Of a stretch of 64,000 bases of DNA, positions 33,396 to 45,217 are shown in pieces. A model generated the notes under the pieces. That model had not been told where the DNA came from and did not search any database. It saw nothing but the letters and a program-made list of their open reading frames with translations. The position numbers were made by a program, and so were the translations under genes. Positions within the stretch are counted from its first letter, which is position 1. The number at the start of each line of letters is the position of its first letter. The DNA is taken from NCBI GenBank assembly GCA_936432065.2, contig OW386287.2:78681804-78745803 (forward strand). Reading direction: 5' to 3'. This DNA comes from Rutpela maculata. Taxonomy: Eukaryota > Arthropoda > Insecta > Coleoptera > Cerambycidae.

Positions 33396-33499
33396 CTTTA
33401 CGTTCTCCCAAGCGTGTTCGCAAATCTTCGATTTCTGTATTCCATTCTTCCTCATGTAACCCTTGTGTTCATCCAATCTTACACTAAATTGTCTGGATC

Positions 33500-34130
33500 A
33501 CCAATTCCACATCCAGATTTTCTATGCAAGTCTCTTACAACGAAAATAATGTTGATACTATATTTATTTTGCACTCCACTATGTGAAAATAATTGCTCAT
33601 AGAACTTTAAAAATATGATATTTGAAATCGTCTAACCCAAGAACCCAAGAACCCATAAAACGATGCGTCACATCGGTTGTGGAGATGACTGATGCCTGAA
33701 AATAATTTGGGGCCTTTAAAAGCAATAAATCGCAATTTTATTTCTTGTCTTCTTTAATAATGGGCTGGGGTGGCATTGGTGGGTGTGGCGGATACCAAAA
33801 GACGAGATTTTTGTCTCTCGTACATACACTAAATCCCAATTTTATGTACTTTTACTTGCTTGCTTGCTTTATCTATTTACACCCCCTCCCCATTTACCCC
33901 CCAACCCGTCAACGGAATAAGATCAAAATGTAATCTAGTTTCAGATCTCATTATAATCGTGCGTACAAAAAATTTACAGACAGATTAACACACAGACCGA
34001 CAGATAGACAGATCGACAACAGATATTTTTTTTGCTCAAACTTAATATTTCATAGAATTCTAAGCATATTTGAGCAAAATCAATTATTTTTTTTATGATT
34101 ACTATGCTTGCAATCCGCTATGTGGATGAC
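33500..34130. mobile_element. TIR element family S, copy 2 (diverged)
   Basis: Begins ACCAATTCCACATCCAGATT and ends about CAATCCGCTATGTGGATGAC. It shares with the other copies ATAATTGCTCATAGAACTTT, AACCCATAAAACGAT, TTAATAATGGGCTGGGGTGG and the GACCGACAGATAGACAG tract. Open frames at 33414-33602 and 33745-33933 follow this repeat and are not genes. Confidence 0.7.
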
Positions 34131-34990
34131 ATCTATGCATTTTTGACACCTTCTTACAGCATTTGTTGCATTTCCAATCATGATGGGAGTTATTGTCCGA
34201 AACGCAGCTAATGTTTTGTTTCCAATTCTTATATGTTACTAAAACGTTCTCTCCTATAATATTTTTTAAATAACCCCAAACCCAAAAATCGGCAGGGATT
34301 ATATCGGAAGACGTAGCTGGCCACAAAATAGGACCCCCATTTCATAAAAATTAAACAATATCTAAACTACTTTGTTGTTTATTAATGCCCAGTTAGCTAA
34401 ATTAATTGTTAGTTAACAATTTAGTTAAGTTAGCTAACTAGACATTGATAAACTAGTCCTGAGTGACTGATACTGATGCAAAAATACTGACAAAAATCGA
34501 GACGCCTTTGAAAGTCATTTCGGTATAGATGGTGACTAATCCTAATTTTGTAGGGTTTGAATTTATTTTTTTTTAAGCAACGCAACGCTGTTGTTTTTGG
34601 GATTCCTAAATTTTCGAGTATTTCGCGAGACGATATATTAGGATTTTCTCTTACAGTTTCTAAAACAATATTTTCTACAGCTTTCCTACCTGCTTTATTA
34701 TATATTTTTGCCCGAGGATTTACAAATGATCCAAACTATTTTAAATTTTGTTGTAGTCTTTTGAATATTTTTATGTCTGGCTGTCTCTTTTCTGGATATC
34801 TCAAAATATTGTTTAGGCGGCACTTTTGGTACAAAGTTTTGCTGTCTATAACTTACCTATTAAAATAAAGCTCGAAAGCTAAATTCGAATCTTCTCCGCA
34901 TTCTATAAAACATTTAATCATATCATATTCATCACTAAATTGAACCATTTTTAACAATGCTCACTCACATTTAACTCGCAAATTACTATT
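34102..34990 (-). pseudogene. Mariner-like (DDE_3-type) transposase, internally deleted
   Basis: On the minus strand the upstream part (about 34990-34500) reads with stops as a helix-turn-helix region: FKRLQQNLK, AGRKAVENIVLETVRENPNI, then LGIPKTTALRCLKKNKFKPY. After a gap it resumes at about 34330 with MWPATSSDIIPADFWVWGYL, the WPxxSPDxxPxDFxxWGYLK signature at the last catalytic Asp of mariner-like DDE_3 transposases. The centre of the catalytic domain is missing and stops interrupt the first part. Minus-strand decay product next to a LINE. Confidence 0.72.
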
Positions 34991-35716
34991 TGAAATTTAC
35001 GATTATTTCGGTTTTTTTTTTACCATGGCCTTCTCAATAAATATTATAAATGCGATAAATATGCATAGGTGTCAATGGAAGACAATTCGAACATTTATTG
35101 TAATTTAGTTTTTCCTATTTTTGGCAAAATTATTTTATATTATAAGAGTGTTATTTTTGTTAATAGTTTTCCATGTCTTCCTCACAAATATATTAAATTT
35201 TTCGAAAACTGACCACTTCTTCTAGAGATAAATATAACATATGATATATCATTGGATAGCTAATTTAAATGTGATCGAATAATGAAATATTTACAAAATG
35301 TTCTATTTAAAAAACAAAATTTATATCTATATCTCGAAAACTGAGGCATGCATAATTTTCTTCTTATCAACAACGGATTCTACTCAAAAAAATGCCTTAA
35401 GAATGTCACTCGATATTCGATTCGACACTTGGTAATTGAGACATAAAAAATGCCAATTTTCCAAAAACGCTTTGTAGCTTGGTAGTCGAAAAAGATAGAG
35501 GATCGCGGTTTACGCCATTGTTTGTTTCTCGAATATCGAGTTCAGGACACTTATATCGGTTCTTGTCTATCTGCCGTAGTTTTAGAGAAAACCTCAAATC
35601 CCATCTAGTTTGGTCCACCTTGTATCTAGTTTTTAGGTAGTTCTTTTTTTCACTTTATTTTATACTTACGAGTGTTTTACCAACTAAGTTCATAATATTA
35701 TAAAATGAAAAATGTC
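34991..35716. other. Non-coding stretch before the LINE
   Basis: AT-rich. Contains CTCGAAAACTGA-type motifs common in repeats here. No gene. Confidence 0.35.
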
Positions 35717-35767
35717 TAATACTAACACTGTTTACAAAAAACTGCGAAGTGTCCTATAGAATGTGCA
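35717..35767. repeat. Left half of a repeat split by the LINE
   Basis: Segment ACAAAAAACTGCGAAGTGTC then CTATAGAATGTG matches 50170-50208 (ACAAGAAAACTGCGAAGAGT). The matching right half (TATAAAAAGTTCAATAAATC) appears at about 37547. Confidence 0.6.
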
Positions 35768-36864
35768 ATACCCTCAGGGCTGAAACAGTCAAAGAATGTG
35801 CGGAGTATATAGTTGCTCCGTTAGTTTATATTTTTAATAACTGTGGCACCTTTCCTGCTGCATTCAAAACAGCTGTCATTAAACCGATATTTAAATCTGG
35901 TGACCGATTAGAGCTTTATAATTATAGACCCATCTCACTGTTATCTTGTCTATCAAAAATATATGAAAAAGTTATCAAAAAACGATTATTAAATTTTCTA
36001 AACAAGTATAACATATTATCGAACAAGCAATATGGTTTCCGTGAGGGCAAGTCGACACAGGGTGTAATTGCTGATGTAATGTCAAAAGTATATGCTGCGA
36101 TGGATAACTCTGAACCAGCAATATGCATATTTGTCGACCTTGCCAAAGCTTTCGACACAGTTAGCCATCCTGATTTGCTAGATAGTCTAAAAAACATTGG
36201 TATCAGAGGGAAAGCTCATGAACTATTAAAAAGTTACTTACAAGACAGGAGACAGTGCGTTAAAATTGATAATGTAGTTAGCAATGCAAGAAATGTTCTT
36301 TTTGGGGTCCCGCAGGGCACCGTGCTGGGTCCATTACTATGTAATATATATGTAAACGACATATTTAATATCTCTATTACTGGCCACATAATAAGCTTTG
36401 CCGACGACACAGCCTTGATCTATAGAGACAAAAATTGGCTGACTTTGAAAGAAACTATTCAACAGGAACTACCAATATTATTAGATTTCTTTGCTACAAA
36501 ATTACTTACCATTAACCTAAATAAAACAAAATACATACCATTTACCAGCTATGTTAATAACCTCCCCAATTATAATACTATCATTTTCAATTATAACGAT
36601 ACTGATATTGAGTTAGAGTCCTCCCAAACAATAAAGTACTTGGGAATTATCATCGACAGCCACCTGAAATGGGATTCACATGTAACTAGCATAGTACAAA
36701 AAGTTCGTGGCCTCATACCAAAATTCAAATATTTTAAAAAGATATTCGATACTAACCACCTCAAAACTATGTACCACGCACTAGTCCAAACACATTTACT
36801 ATACGGTATCATCGCCTGGGGAGGTGTGATGAACTGCCACCTGAAACAGTTAGAGGTTCTCTAA
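35749..36864 (+). CDS. LINE reverse transcriptase domain (partial)
   Basis: Frame of 371 codons; the first ~7 come from flanking repeat DNA, so the ATG is not native. Reverse-transcriptase blocks in order are AVIKPIFKSGDRLELYNYRP (about residues 44-63), QYGFREGKSTQ (~97), VDLAKAFDTVSHPDLLDSL (~130), GVPQGTVLGPLLCNIYVNDI (~186), FADDTALIY (catalytic FADD at residues 217-220) and a YLGIIIDSHLKWDSHV thumb (~300). It ends at TAA 36862-36864, but homologous sequence goes on in frame past this stop (RRILKIIYNKPYLFSSN), so the stop is a mutation. The catalytic residues are intact, yet the copy is dead because it is truncated at both ends. Confidence 0.85.
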   Translation: MSYRMCNTLRAETVKECAEYIVAPLVYIFNNCGTFPAAFKTAVIKPIFKSGDRLELYNYRPISLLSCLSKIYEKVIKKRLLNFLNKYNILSNKQYGFREGKSTQGVIADVMSKVYAAMDNSEPAICIFVDLAKAFDTVSHPDLLDSLKNIGIRGKAHELLKSYLQDRRQCVKIDNVVSNARNVLFGVPQGTVLGPLLCNIYVNDIFNISITGHIISFADDTALIYRDKNWLTLKETIQQELPILLDFFATKLLTINLNKTKYIPFTSYVNNLPNYNTIIFNYNDTDIELESSQTIKYLGIIIDSHLKWDSHVTSIVQKVRGLIPKFKYFKKIFDTNHLKTMYHALVQTHLLYGIIAWGGVMNCHLKQLEVL

Positions 36865-37403
36865 AGATGAATTTTAAAAATAATATATAATAAACCTTAC
36901 CTTTTTTCAAGTAACGATTTGTTCCTGGAGGCAAGTATTTTAGACATTAGACAGTTATTTTGCCAAACCCTGATACAATATCAAAAAAATAATATATCTC
37001 AGAACCAAGTAGTCGACCACCCTTATCATACTAGATACAAACTAAATTCTATAGAAATACCAAAAATGGAAAAACAATTGGCCAAAGAAGCTTTATTTAC
37101 CTATGTCCTAAGGTTTATAATGCAGTACCTAATGAACTAAAAAATCTAAATTCCATAAAATTATTCAAAAAGAGACTAACCAAATGGATTATTTCAACTC
37201 CAAGGACTGTAATTCATCAATTAATTTAAATAAATTTAACTAAATATTATTCGGCTGTCAATCTAATGGTATCAATTATTTTATGTGTTATGTTTTTTTT
37301 TTACTATGTTTTCTACTCTACCCGGCAAACATTGCCAAACTGTTTCATATTTTACTTATTAAAAAAAAAAAATAATAATAATAATAAATAAATAAATAAA
37401 TAA
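35768..37403 (+). mobile_element. 5'-truncated Jockey-like LINE with A-rich tail
   Basis: The element begins inside the reverse transcriptase and ends in an A-run followed by AATAATAATA...AAATAAATAAAT at about 37357-37403, the usual 3' tail of non-LTR elements. The endonuclease domain and ORF1 are absent because of 5' truncation. A related uninterrupted repeat at about 50165-50250 gives an independent estimate of where it inserted. Confidence 0.85.
36865..37230 (+). pseudogene. C-terminal continuation of the LINE ORF2
   Basis: In frame after the 36862 stop: LFLEASILDIRQLFCQTLIQ, HPYHTRYKLNSIEIPKMEKQ, ALFTYVLR, then a frameshift near 37105 into YNAVPNELKNL-like sequence and LFKKRLTKWI. This is the typical end of Jockey-clade ORF2 proteins. 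Confidence 0.7.
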
Positions 37404-37993
37404 TTTGTATCGTCCACGCACAGACTTGTTCTCAGTGGATCTTCTTATGTTTATTTATGTAATTACTATTATTTAAAAAGTAATTCATATAAACTACTTT
37501 TCTTCCCTAAATAAGCATTATTATTATTATTATTATTATTATAATATAAAAAGTTCAATAAATCGGCGATGAGTATAATGTTTACTTTAATTTGATATAT
37601 ATTCACCAAAGAGAAAGTTTCATGACAAACTACAACGGACCCACTACTGTGCTATAAAAAAAAAGTCAATTAAGTATACTAATGAGATGAATCGATCCAT
37701 AAACGATTTTATTTCAAGATTTAAAATTTTAAATTTCCACAATTTAAATGAATCAATTATTTCTCGTTGTGTGTTCTTGAAACCGGAATGAACCTTGATT
37801 TCATTTAATTTCATGTTTTTTTTAATAAAACTTGCAATTTTCTACATTTACTTTTTTAATAAAACCTGAACGATTGAGTACAAGAATAATTATTTTTTTG
37901 TATTAATTATTGACTTAAAATATTCCACGGTGCCCTACAACCAAATTTAAATCAAAGTTGTTGCCACTCGGAAGTTTTTTTTAACCCATTCCT

Positions 37994-38059
<66 letters not shown>

Positions 38060-38847
38060 GCATTTAGTACTCATACACCTCCGAATGTTATATGGTTAGG
38101 TGGCGTTTGCCTCCGATTTTACGCGTTCGCCTCCGATTTCGGAGGCGGAGACGTTTTGTGTTGTTTTCATCGCGAATGTCTTGATAATTAGTAAATTCAT
38201 GACTCATTATTATCAATAATGATCAGCTTTATTAGTGCGCATATAAGATTATGACAGAAAGGGAAGAAATAGAGAGATAGAAGCATTTAACGACACTTTT
38301 TTTGGAGGCGGAAAATACCTATAAACATATGTAAACATACACCATAATCCACTACATTTTTTACCAGGTGGCGCTGCTGTTTTAAACACTTGATGTATAT
38401 AGGTATTAAATGCTTCCTTACAATAAAGTAGCGATATCGCCTCCTAAACTTGGCAACATAGTAAAGAGGCATACTATTCCTAAATACATCTATAGATATG
38501 GTAACTAAAATTATCTTACTAAAAATATAAATAACTTTTATACACAGAAATAATACTTTCTAGAGATCAATGGGTTTTTAAATTTTTTCAATTTGGGAAT
38601 AAAAAAACGTTTATTTTGTTCAGAAACAAATATTTTTGTACCCCTTTATAGCTTAGAGCAAATTAAGAAAGGTATTTGTTTAAGGTATTTATTTAACAGG
38701 ACACGAACATTCCTTAACGTAACTAGTTGCCCTTAATCCACTATTTGTCACTGCTGCTGGCCTTATATAGTAAAAGTAAAAAAAAATTAGAAGTCGATTT
38801 TTATTGGGGGGGGGGGCTAAAAAGCAGAAAATAAAAGAATAATAATA
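37404..38847. other. Non-coding stretch with microsatellites
   Basis: Contains (TTA)n at about 37508-37540, (TA)n at 37997-38056 and a GCCTCCGATTTCGGAGGC palindrome near 38130. A ~50-bp block at about 37928-37978 (CCTACAACCAAATTTAAATC) recurs inverted at about 46420-46465. No gene. Confidence 0.5.
37997..38056. repeat. (TA)n microsatellite
   Basis: About 30 uninterrupted TA units. Confidence 0.95.
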
Positions 38848-40548
38848 ACACAGGTCAACATTTAGTTTAAAAAAATACACAGGACTCTACCTAGGTACCC
38901 AGGGGTTTTTGGGGTCGCTGATTCCGATGCCGAGGTCGGTTAAGCTCTATCACGTCAGGTTCAAGGACATCTGAAGGTCAAACTAAGAAAAGGTGGTTGA
39001 AAAAATCTGAGAAAATTTACACATAGGTTTTTGGGGTCGCTGAGTCCGAATTCGGTGTTCGCTTACCCTTAAAAGGCATCCGGAGGTCATTTCAAGGTTA
39101 ATTTGAGAAAAACGGAGAGGAAGCTGTTAAAAAATCTGAAAAAATGTAAATTTTTTCAGATTTTTGGGTCGCTGAGTCTGTATCCGATGCCGGTTGACCT
39201 CTATCACGTCAGTTTCAAGGTCACTTGAAGGTCAAACTAAGAAAAGGTGATTGAAAAAATCTGAAAAAATTCACGCATAGGTTTTTGGGATCGGTGAGTC
39301 CGAATCCGGTGTTCGTTTACCCTTAAAAGGCATCCGGAGATCATTTCAAGGTTAATTTGAGAAAAACAGAGGAGAAGCTGTCAAAAAATCTGAAAAAACT
39401 TATATATAGGTTTTTTGAGTCGCTGAGTCTGCATTCGATGTCGGTTGACCTTTATCACGTCAGTTTCAAGGTCATTTGAAGGTTAAAGTAAGAAAAGGTG
39501 GTTGAAAGAATCTGAAAAAATTCACACAGGTTTTTCGGGTCGCTGAGTCCGAATCCATTGTTCGCTTACCCTTAAAAAAAAGAGGCATCCAGAGGTCATT
39601 TTAAGGTCATTCTGAGGCCATTTCAAGCCGGCATTCGTCCGCCAGCTTTAGCTGCACATGACGATTCTTCGGCTATCTCAGTGCAAATATATTTAACTCA
39701 ATGAATCACCTACCTATTTTCTTCTGTGAAAGGATGGCCTTTAGGTATAGTTGCAGAAGCAGAGCGAACATGCAAGTAAAGAGTACCACGGGCTTCACTC
39801 ACTTGGAGCTCAATCAGTGCTGGTTTTGCCTATAAGCTGAGAAAACGCCAGTTTAGGGCCTCGCATGTAGAGGGCCTCAGAACTCAGATTTCATACGCAG
39901 ATATGCACATTTATTTTATTAGAAGAGAAAGCTTCAACGAAAAACATACCTAGAGCTTAGGGCCTCCGGTTACCTAAAACCGGCCCTGAGCTCAATCCTG
40001 TCAGGGTCAAAGTAATTTAATGGTTTCCTGAGTCAGACAAACTGACAAGGAGGCAGACAGACTGTCGGATAGAAACATTTAGTCATTCAGTCAGACAGAA
40101 TTACTGACAGAAAGGCAGGATGTCAAATAGATGGACAGAGAGAAAATGCAGGCGGATGATAAATACAGACTAACAAGCAAACAAACAGATGTGCAGGTAT
40201 AAGGGCAGACAAATAAACAGACAATAAGTAGGCAGGTGAGCATTCGTATAAATTTTTTCTAATTTTTTTCACCTCCTATTCTTACTTTAACCTTCAAATG
40301 ACCTTGAACATGAGGTGATAAAGGTCAACCGACATCGGATTCGGACTCAGAGAAACCCCAAGAGCCTATGTGTGATTTTTTTTAGATTTTTTCAAAAACC
40401 TTTTCTTAGGTTGACCTTCAAATGACCTTGAACCTGACGTGATAGAGCTTAACCGATCTCGGCAACGGAATCAGCGACCCCAAAACGTCTGGGTACCTAG
40501 ATAGAGTCCGGTGTATTTTTTCAAACTGAATGTTGACCAGTGTAATCT
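38848..40548. mobile_element. Foldback element with arms of tandem subrepeats
   Basis: Outer ends ACACAGGTCAACATTTAGTT (38848) and AACTGAATGTTGACCAGTGT (to ~40548) are inverted, as are TACCTAGGTACCCAG and CTGGGTACCTAGATAG. The left arm (to ~39625) is about 2.8 copies of a ~246-bp dimer made of two related ~120-bp halves, both starting GTTTTTGGGGTCGCTGAG. One half has TATCACGTCAGTTTCAAGGT, the other GTTCGCTTACCCTTAAAAGG. The right arm (about 40250-40548) holds about one dimer, inverted. The middle (39630-40250) is unique apart from scattered CAGACAGA runs. Non-coding. The arrangement recalls Drosophila FB elements. Confidence 0.82.
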
Positions 40549-40574
40549 TCCACCTTCCAAAGATATTTTAAAAA

Positions 40575-40815
40575 CCTAGATTATTCTGGAGCAAAAATGT
40601 AAATATTTCCCTCTAGCAAGAAATAAAAATGTTTTAAAAAGCATTCGAGACCAAAACTCTAGAATATATTAGTTGGTTAATCATAAATTTTGCTATACTA
40701 ATTAATGATAGTTTGTTGGAGTCATCTGGAATGCTTTTCAAAAATTTTTAAACAATTCAAAAATTTTTCTCTTGCTGGAAATATTTACATTTTTGCTCCA
40801 AAATGATTAAGTTTT
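40575..40815. repeat. Hairpin, ~80-bp arms
   Basis: GGAGCAAAAATGTAAATATT at about 40589 faces AATATTTACATTTTTGCTCC at about 40780. AAAAAGCATTC faces GGAATGCTTTT nearer the loop. Confidence 0.75.
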
Positions 40816-41239
40816 GAACATTTTACTTCTTTAAGTATATCATCTCTTTGAAATATTTTATATTATTTTCTGCTTTTCTGCATTCCGTTGGTTCCAAGTT
40901 TTCTCCTCGTCAAACATGAATTTGGAGAAATACTCTGTAAGAATGTTGACGTAATGCCTCGGATGTTGCTGGCAGTCTTCGTAGAATCCCGGTAGTACTA
41001 GATTGGCGGACTAACTTATTGAAGATAATGAATCTTTGATGATTCAAAGATGTAATTTCTTTTTTCGTTGAGCTACGTTGTTGAATATACGGACAACCTC
41101 TTCGAGATCTTTTCTTTTATTAACGCATTCCACCGTCTGCACTTTTCCTTTACCAAAGAAAGCTGAAGTGTTATCGCATCCACTCAACGTGTGGCCATAC
41201 AGCTTTTTAAAACTTCCGAGGACTGCAAGTCACGAGAAC

Positions 41240-41780
41240 TGTAATCTTTATTTTTTATTCTGAGCCTCTCTTAAGAAACGGATATCTTTATCTTCAGGTG
41301 CGAGAGCGATAATCAATGCGAGAAGATCAATATCTTGTCCGAGGATGACCACTGTATCGTTTTCGTGAGATTCGTTTAAGGCGGTTTGAACTATGAGTAC
41401 GTCAACGTCGTCTACAGCAGTAATTGTTTTGATTCCCTCGTTTTTAAATCTCTCCACCAATTGCGAAATAAACCGTTCCTTTTTGTGAGATTGTCTATCA
41501 TTTTATTTTGCGTTTCAGTCAGTGGCGTATTCTCATGAAAAACAATTTCCGGTGAAATGCGTTTCAATAGACGCTGCTGTCTTTCGATGCTCTTCATACT
41601 GCAGTCAGCATATCCGTCAAACACTACAGTCACTTTTTGGCCGTAATGTTTACAAATAAAGCTGCTTCGGCCATACTACACGATGAATCAAATTGCCGCC
41701 ATCAACAATGAACTGGCAATCGGAAAAATCTATTGGCCTCTCTCGTACAGCATTGAAAATATCATACAGACGATTTCTTA
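41240..41780 (-). pseudogene. Copy 3 of the PIN/XPG-Cys-rich family (nuclease core)
   Basis: On the minus strand, from high to low coordinate: DFSDCQFIVDGGNLIHRVVW (about 41745-41685), a gap with a frame change, then VVFDGYADCSMKSIERQQRL (41630-41570), QNKMIDNLTKRNGLFRNW, and after one more frame change GIKTITAVDDVDVLIVQTAL and VVILGQDIDLLALIIAL ending near 41250. IVDGG, FDGY, DDVDVLIV and GQDIDLL are the acidic blocks expected of a PIN/XPG-like nuclease fold. At least two frameshifts separate the pieces. The Cys-rich tail is absent here. Confidence 0.6.
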
Positions 41781-42978
41781 ATTTTCCTCATTAACCCTTT
41801 CTTATTGAAGAGAAGAAGTGGAATTGAAGCAAGCTCAGAGTTGAAATATGACTCCAAATCTTCTTTTGTGTGAACAGTACAGATTATCCTCTAATATAAT
41901 TGCAAAGAAGGGGAAAATACATAAACTACTTGCGACAAAACCCTCTATATATGCATCTAATAGAGAAAATTCTGCTCAATAAATTCATTCCTGAGCATTT
42001 TTCTCGTTAAAGTAACCGGTTTTAAGATATTCGGAGTCAAACTTGGAATAGGATGGATTTTTACCTCTGCGCCCCAAACTACGCCTCTGTTCGGACGCTG
42101 TTAGCGCGAAATAGGTGAGGATAAGCTACAAGGTTAATAGTACATTTTTTATGCAGAATTTAACATCACGATTTTTCTATTTCTCTTTCGACGAACGGTT
42201 TATAAGATAAAAGTGAAAAACCAGCGTTTAAGTCTCCGTAATATGGCCGAAGCAGCTCTATTCATAATCATTACGGACGTTTCACCCCTAAATTGTGGGG
42301 AACTATTCGGGTATCTATTTCGAACCCTATCTAGATTACGCATCCCAAATATTATTACTTTATAAATTATTTCTTCTAAAATATCTAATTTACGTGGACT
42401 AATATGTAACAATTGTGTTACAAAATTGAACTGATTCAGTGATGTCTTTTGAAAAGCATTTTAAATAGTAATAATAATTCCCTTAAGAACATATTTTGAA
42501 TTACATACATTATTCTACAATAGATATTTAGCGTGAACGGTTCATTTTATAACAGATAATCGCACATTATCGGGTAAAACACCAATGTAATCTGATAGAG
42601 TATAACTTATACAATATGAATCATCATAATAACAAACGCACACGATTGCATAGCGCAACTAATTGCGCAAGCGCTAGAGCATTTTACACTATAGAAGTCT
42701 GGCAACCTCGAAGGAGGCAAAGTCTACCGTTATATATAACAGTTTTAAATACATTGAGTCAGTGAGGTACTATTTATATAACGAGGTGTAAACATACCAA
42801 TCGTATGAACAAAAAAGTGTATGTAAAAAAAAGATAAAAATCCTTTCCCCTCTTCGCGTGCCCTTGGTAAGTGAAATTTGGCGGTTATGTATATGTAAAC
42901 AGAACTAATCTATCTATATTATTTCTAGTGGAGGTGCGGGCGCCACAAATTTGTAAGGAGGCGGACACGATACAAATG

Positions 42979-42982
<4 letters not shown>
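41781..42982. other. Non-coding stretch, no gene
   Basis: The frame at 42200-42412 (minus) has no recognisable domain. GGAGGTGCGGGCGCCACAAA near 42930 is GC-richer. Nothing else. Confidence 0.35.

Positions 42983-43041
<59 letters not shown>
42983..43041. repeat. (TA)n microsatellite
   Basis: About 29 TA units. The minus-strand open frames across it encode only Ile-Tyr repeats. Confidence 0.95.
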
Positions 43042-43042
<1 letters not shown>

Positions 43043-45148
43043 GTAGCGACATATAACATTGTGAAGTAATAAAAACAGTAATTGCGTGCAGATAAATGAA
43101 ATATTTGAGACACAAAGTAAACATACATGTATGCTTGAAGCAAATGTTAAAATAAAATGTTATTATTAAGAAATTGTTGTTTAATATAGGGTATTGATGA
43201 TACTTTCAGTAAGCACGAATCTTGAGAAGTGCAAAATAATCTCAGAAATTGCTAAAAGCTGTTTCTCATAATAAAATTTACAATATTGTGCCAAGAACAC
43301 ATATAGAGACATAATCACTCTCGAAAAACATAAATTAAGTAAAAAAGTTATTCATAAAAATTAATCAAATTAAATAAAACACTAAATAAACTATGTAAAT
43401 ATCATATTGTAACACTTTAGATAAGATTTATTTAGGGAAAATATATCCCATAAACAGGACATAAAATAATAAAAATTCAGAGCGAGAAGCTTCGTCCAAA
43501 ATCAAACTTTTAGAAAAAGTGATAAAAACAACAATCGTAATCTAACTAAAAGTGGTGTACTTTAAATATTAATAGGTTAACTTACTTTTTGTAGTGTGCA
43601 CTCTAAGAATAAACTGTGAAAAAGGACTCACTCAGGTGAAAACATTGGGGTGACACTAGTTTACTTAGGTTTTAATAGATTTCAGTTCTCACTGGTATTG
43701 TAGTAACAAAATTTCACATTGTTCTTGTAGACATTCATAAGGGACAACTTTTTAGTGTAGTAGTTTTGAACACAGGTTGAAGTTCACATAGAATGGGGCC
43801 AAAATGTAGTGCCTGCGACAGCCTGAAAAAACATGTTGTGTTAGCAAAGTAAAATTAAGTGTAGGTTAAGTAAAATATATGCCAAAATGTTCACTAGAGT
43901 ATGTAGATTCGACATGTATATGAAAATAATATGTAAATTAGCTTGTAAGAGAGAATTTTACAAAATTTAACCTAATTTAACATAACCGAGAAACATATTA
44001 AATAGGTTGTAAAACCCTAGGTATCGTATACCGAAATGATCTATGAAACATGCAGAATAAAACCCAATTGGCAAAAGTCATCAAATTTATTAAATAAGAA
44101 AGAAAAATTCAAATTCAAAAAAATAATAAATGTCAATTAAAATCAAGTGGGTAGTAAACTTCAAAAATCAACCAATTAAAAACCGTAATTCGTAATTCAG
44201 TCATTAACAAACATTTAAAGAGTCTATACACGTTTTTGGAACGCAAACACATAACCTAACTTTTTAAAAGTAGAAAATGAGAAATTAATTATTAAGTTTT
44301 CATAAAATTAATAAATATAAAACGAAATTTTGATGACTCAACAATATTCATGGATATGTGAAAATAAGTTTATATTTCAAGCAAATTGAACGTGTTAAAG
44401 CTGTAAATAACAAAATTGTAAGAAGGCTTTGTAAACAAATTTCAACTGTGCAACGAAAATAAATGTCAGGTACTTACCTGTATTGAAAATAGTGCTTCAT
44501 GAGTAAACGGATGGTATAGAAGAAAGAATTAAGTGTGGAAATTCCAAATATCGAGGTCCAAAGTAAACAACCCATTTCAAGCCAACGGTTTGGTGTGAAA
44601 TCATCGAGTTTCAAGAGTGGCAACTGCAGTTAGAAATCTGTCAAGTGTAAAGGTGCGTCTGAACCGGTACGTGACACCGAACGCAACCGAATCTTTGGTA
44701 AGGTAAAAGCTTTTACTACGTTTTCGTTCCGTCTTCATGAAAAAATAAAGAAATTCTGACTTTTATTTTAAAATTGAGATCTCTATACATAAATTGCAAT
44801 AGACAATATAAATGGCCAATAGTTTTAATTAATTTTAAGGAACTAAATAACAATTTGTCAAACCATTTTCGTAAAACATACAGGGAGTTTTTGATCTATT
44901 GAACAAATTTGGCAGTAATAAAATAAAATTCACTTATTACTTTTCTCTTAAAATTTGGTGTTTTATTAGTTAATTAATTTTGGTTGACATAAGGTCACCT
45001 GGCGTTCAACAAAATAAATTTTCAATTAAACCAAGGAAAGTATTATCCTTCAAGTGTTTCACTCAACATTCACTCTGTTCGTCTGTTGAACCTACTCGAG
45101 ACCCTGAGAGAGAGTTTAGTTTTTCGAAAGTAAGTATAAATAAAATTA

Positions 45149-45151
<3 letters not shown>
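43042..45151. other. 2.1-kb non-coding stretch, nothing identified
   Basis: No frame above noise and no clear repeat boundary. GAACCGGTACGTGACACCGA near 44662 looks like part of an element. Copy number in a genome would be needed to say more. Confidence 0.35.

Positions 45152-45214
<63 letters not shown>
45152..45214. repeat. (TA)n microsatellite abutting a foldback element
   Basis: About 31 TA units ending directly at the first subrepeat of the element at 45215. Confidence 0.95.

Positions 45215-45217
<3 letters not shown>

Noticed and set aside
42885..43143. Minus-strand frames with Ile-Tyr repeats
   Set aside because: Translation of the (TA)n microsatellite plus short flanks.
43042..45151. 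Possible LTR or host gene in the quiet 2.1-kb stretch
   Set aside because: Looked for paired long repeats, TG...CA ends, splice-compatible frames; none could be supported.
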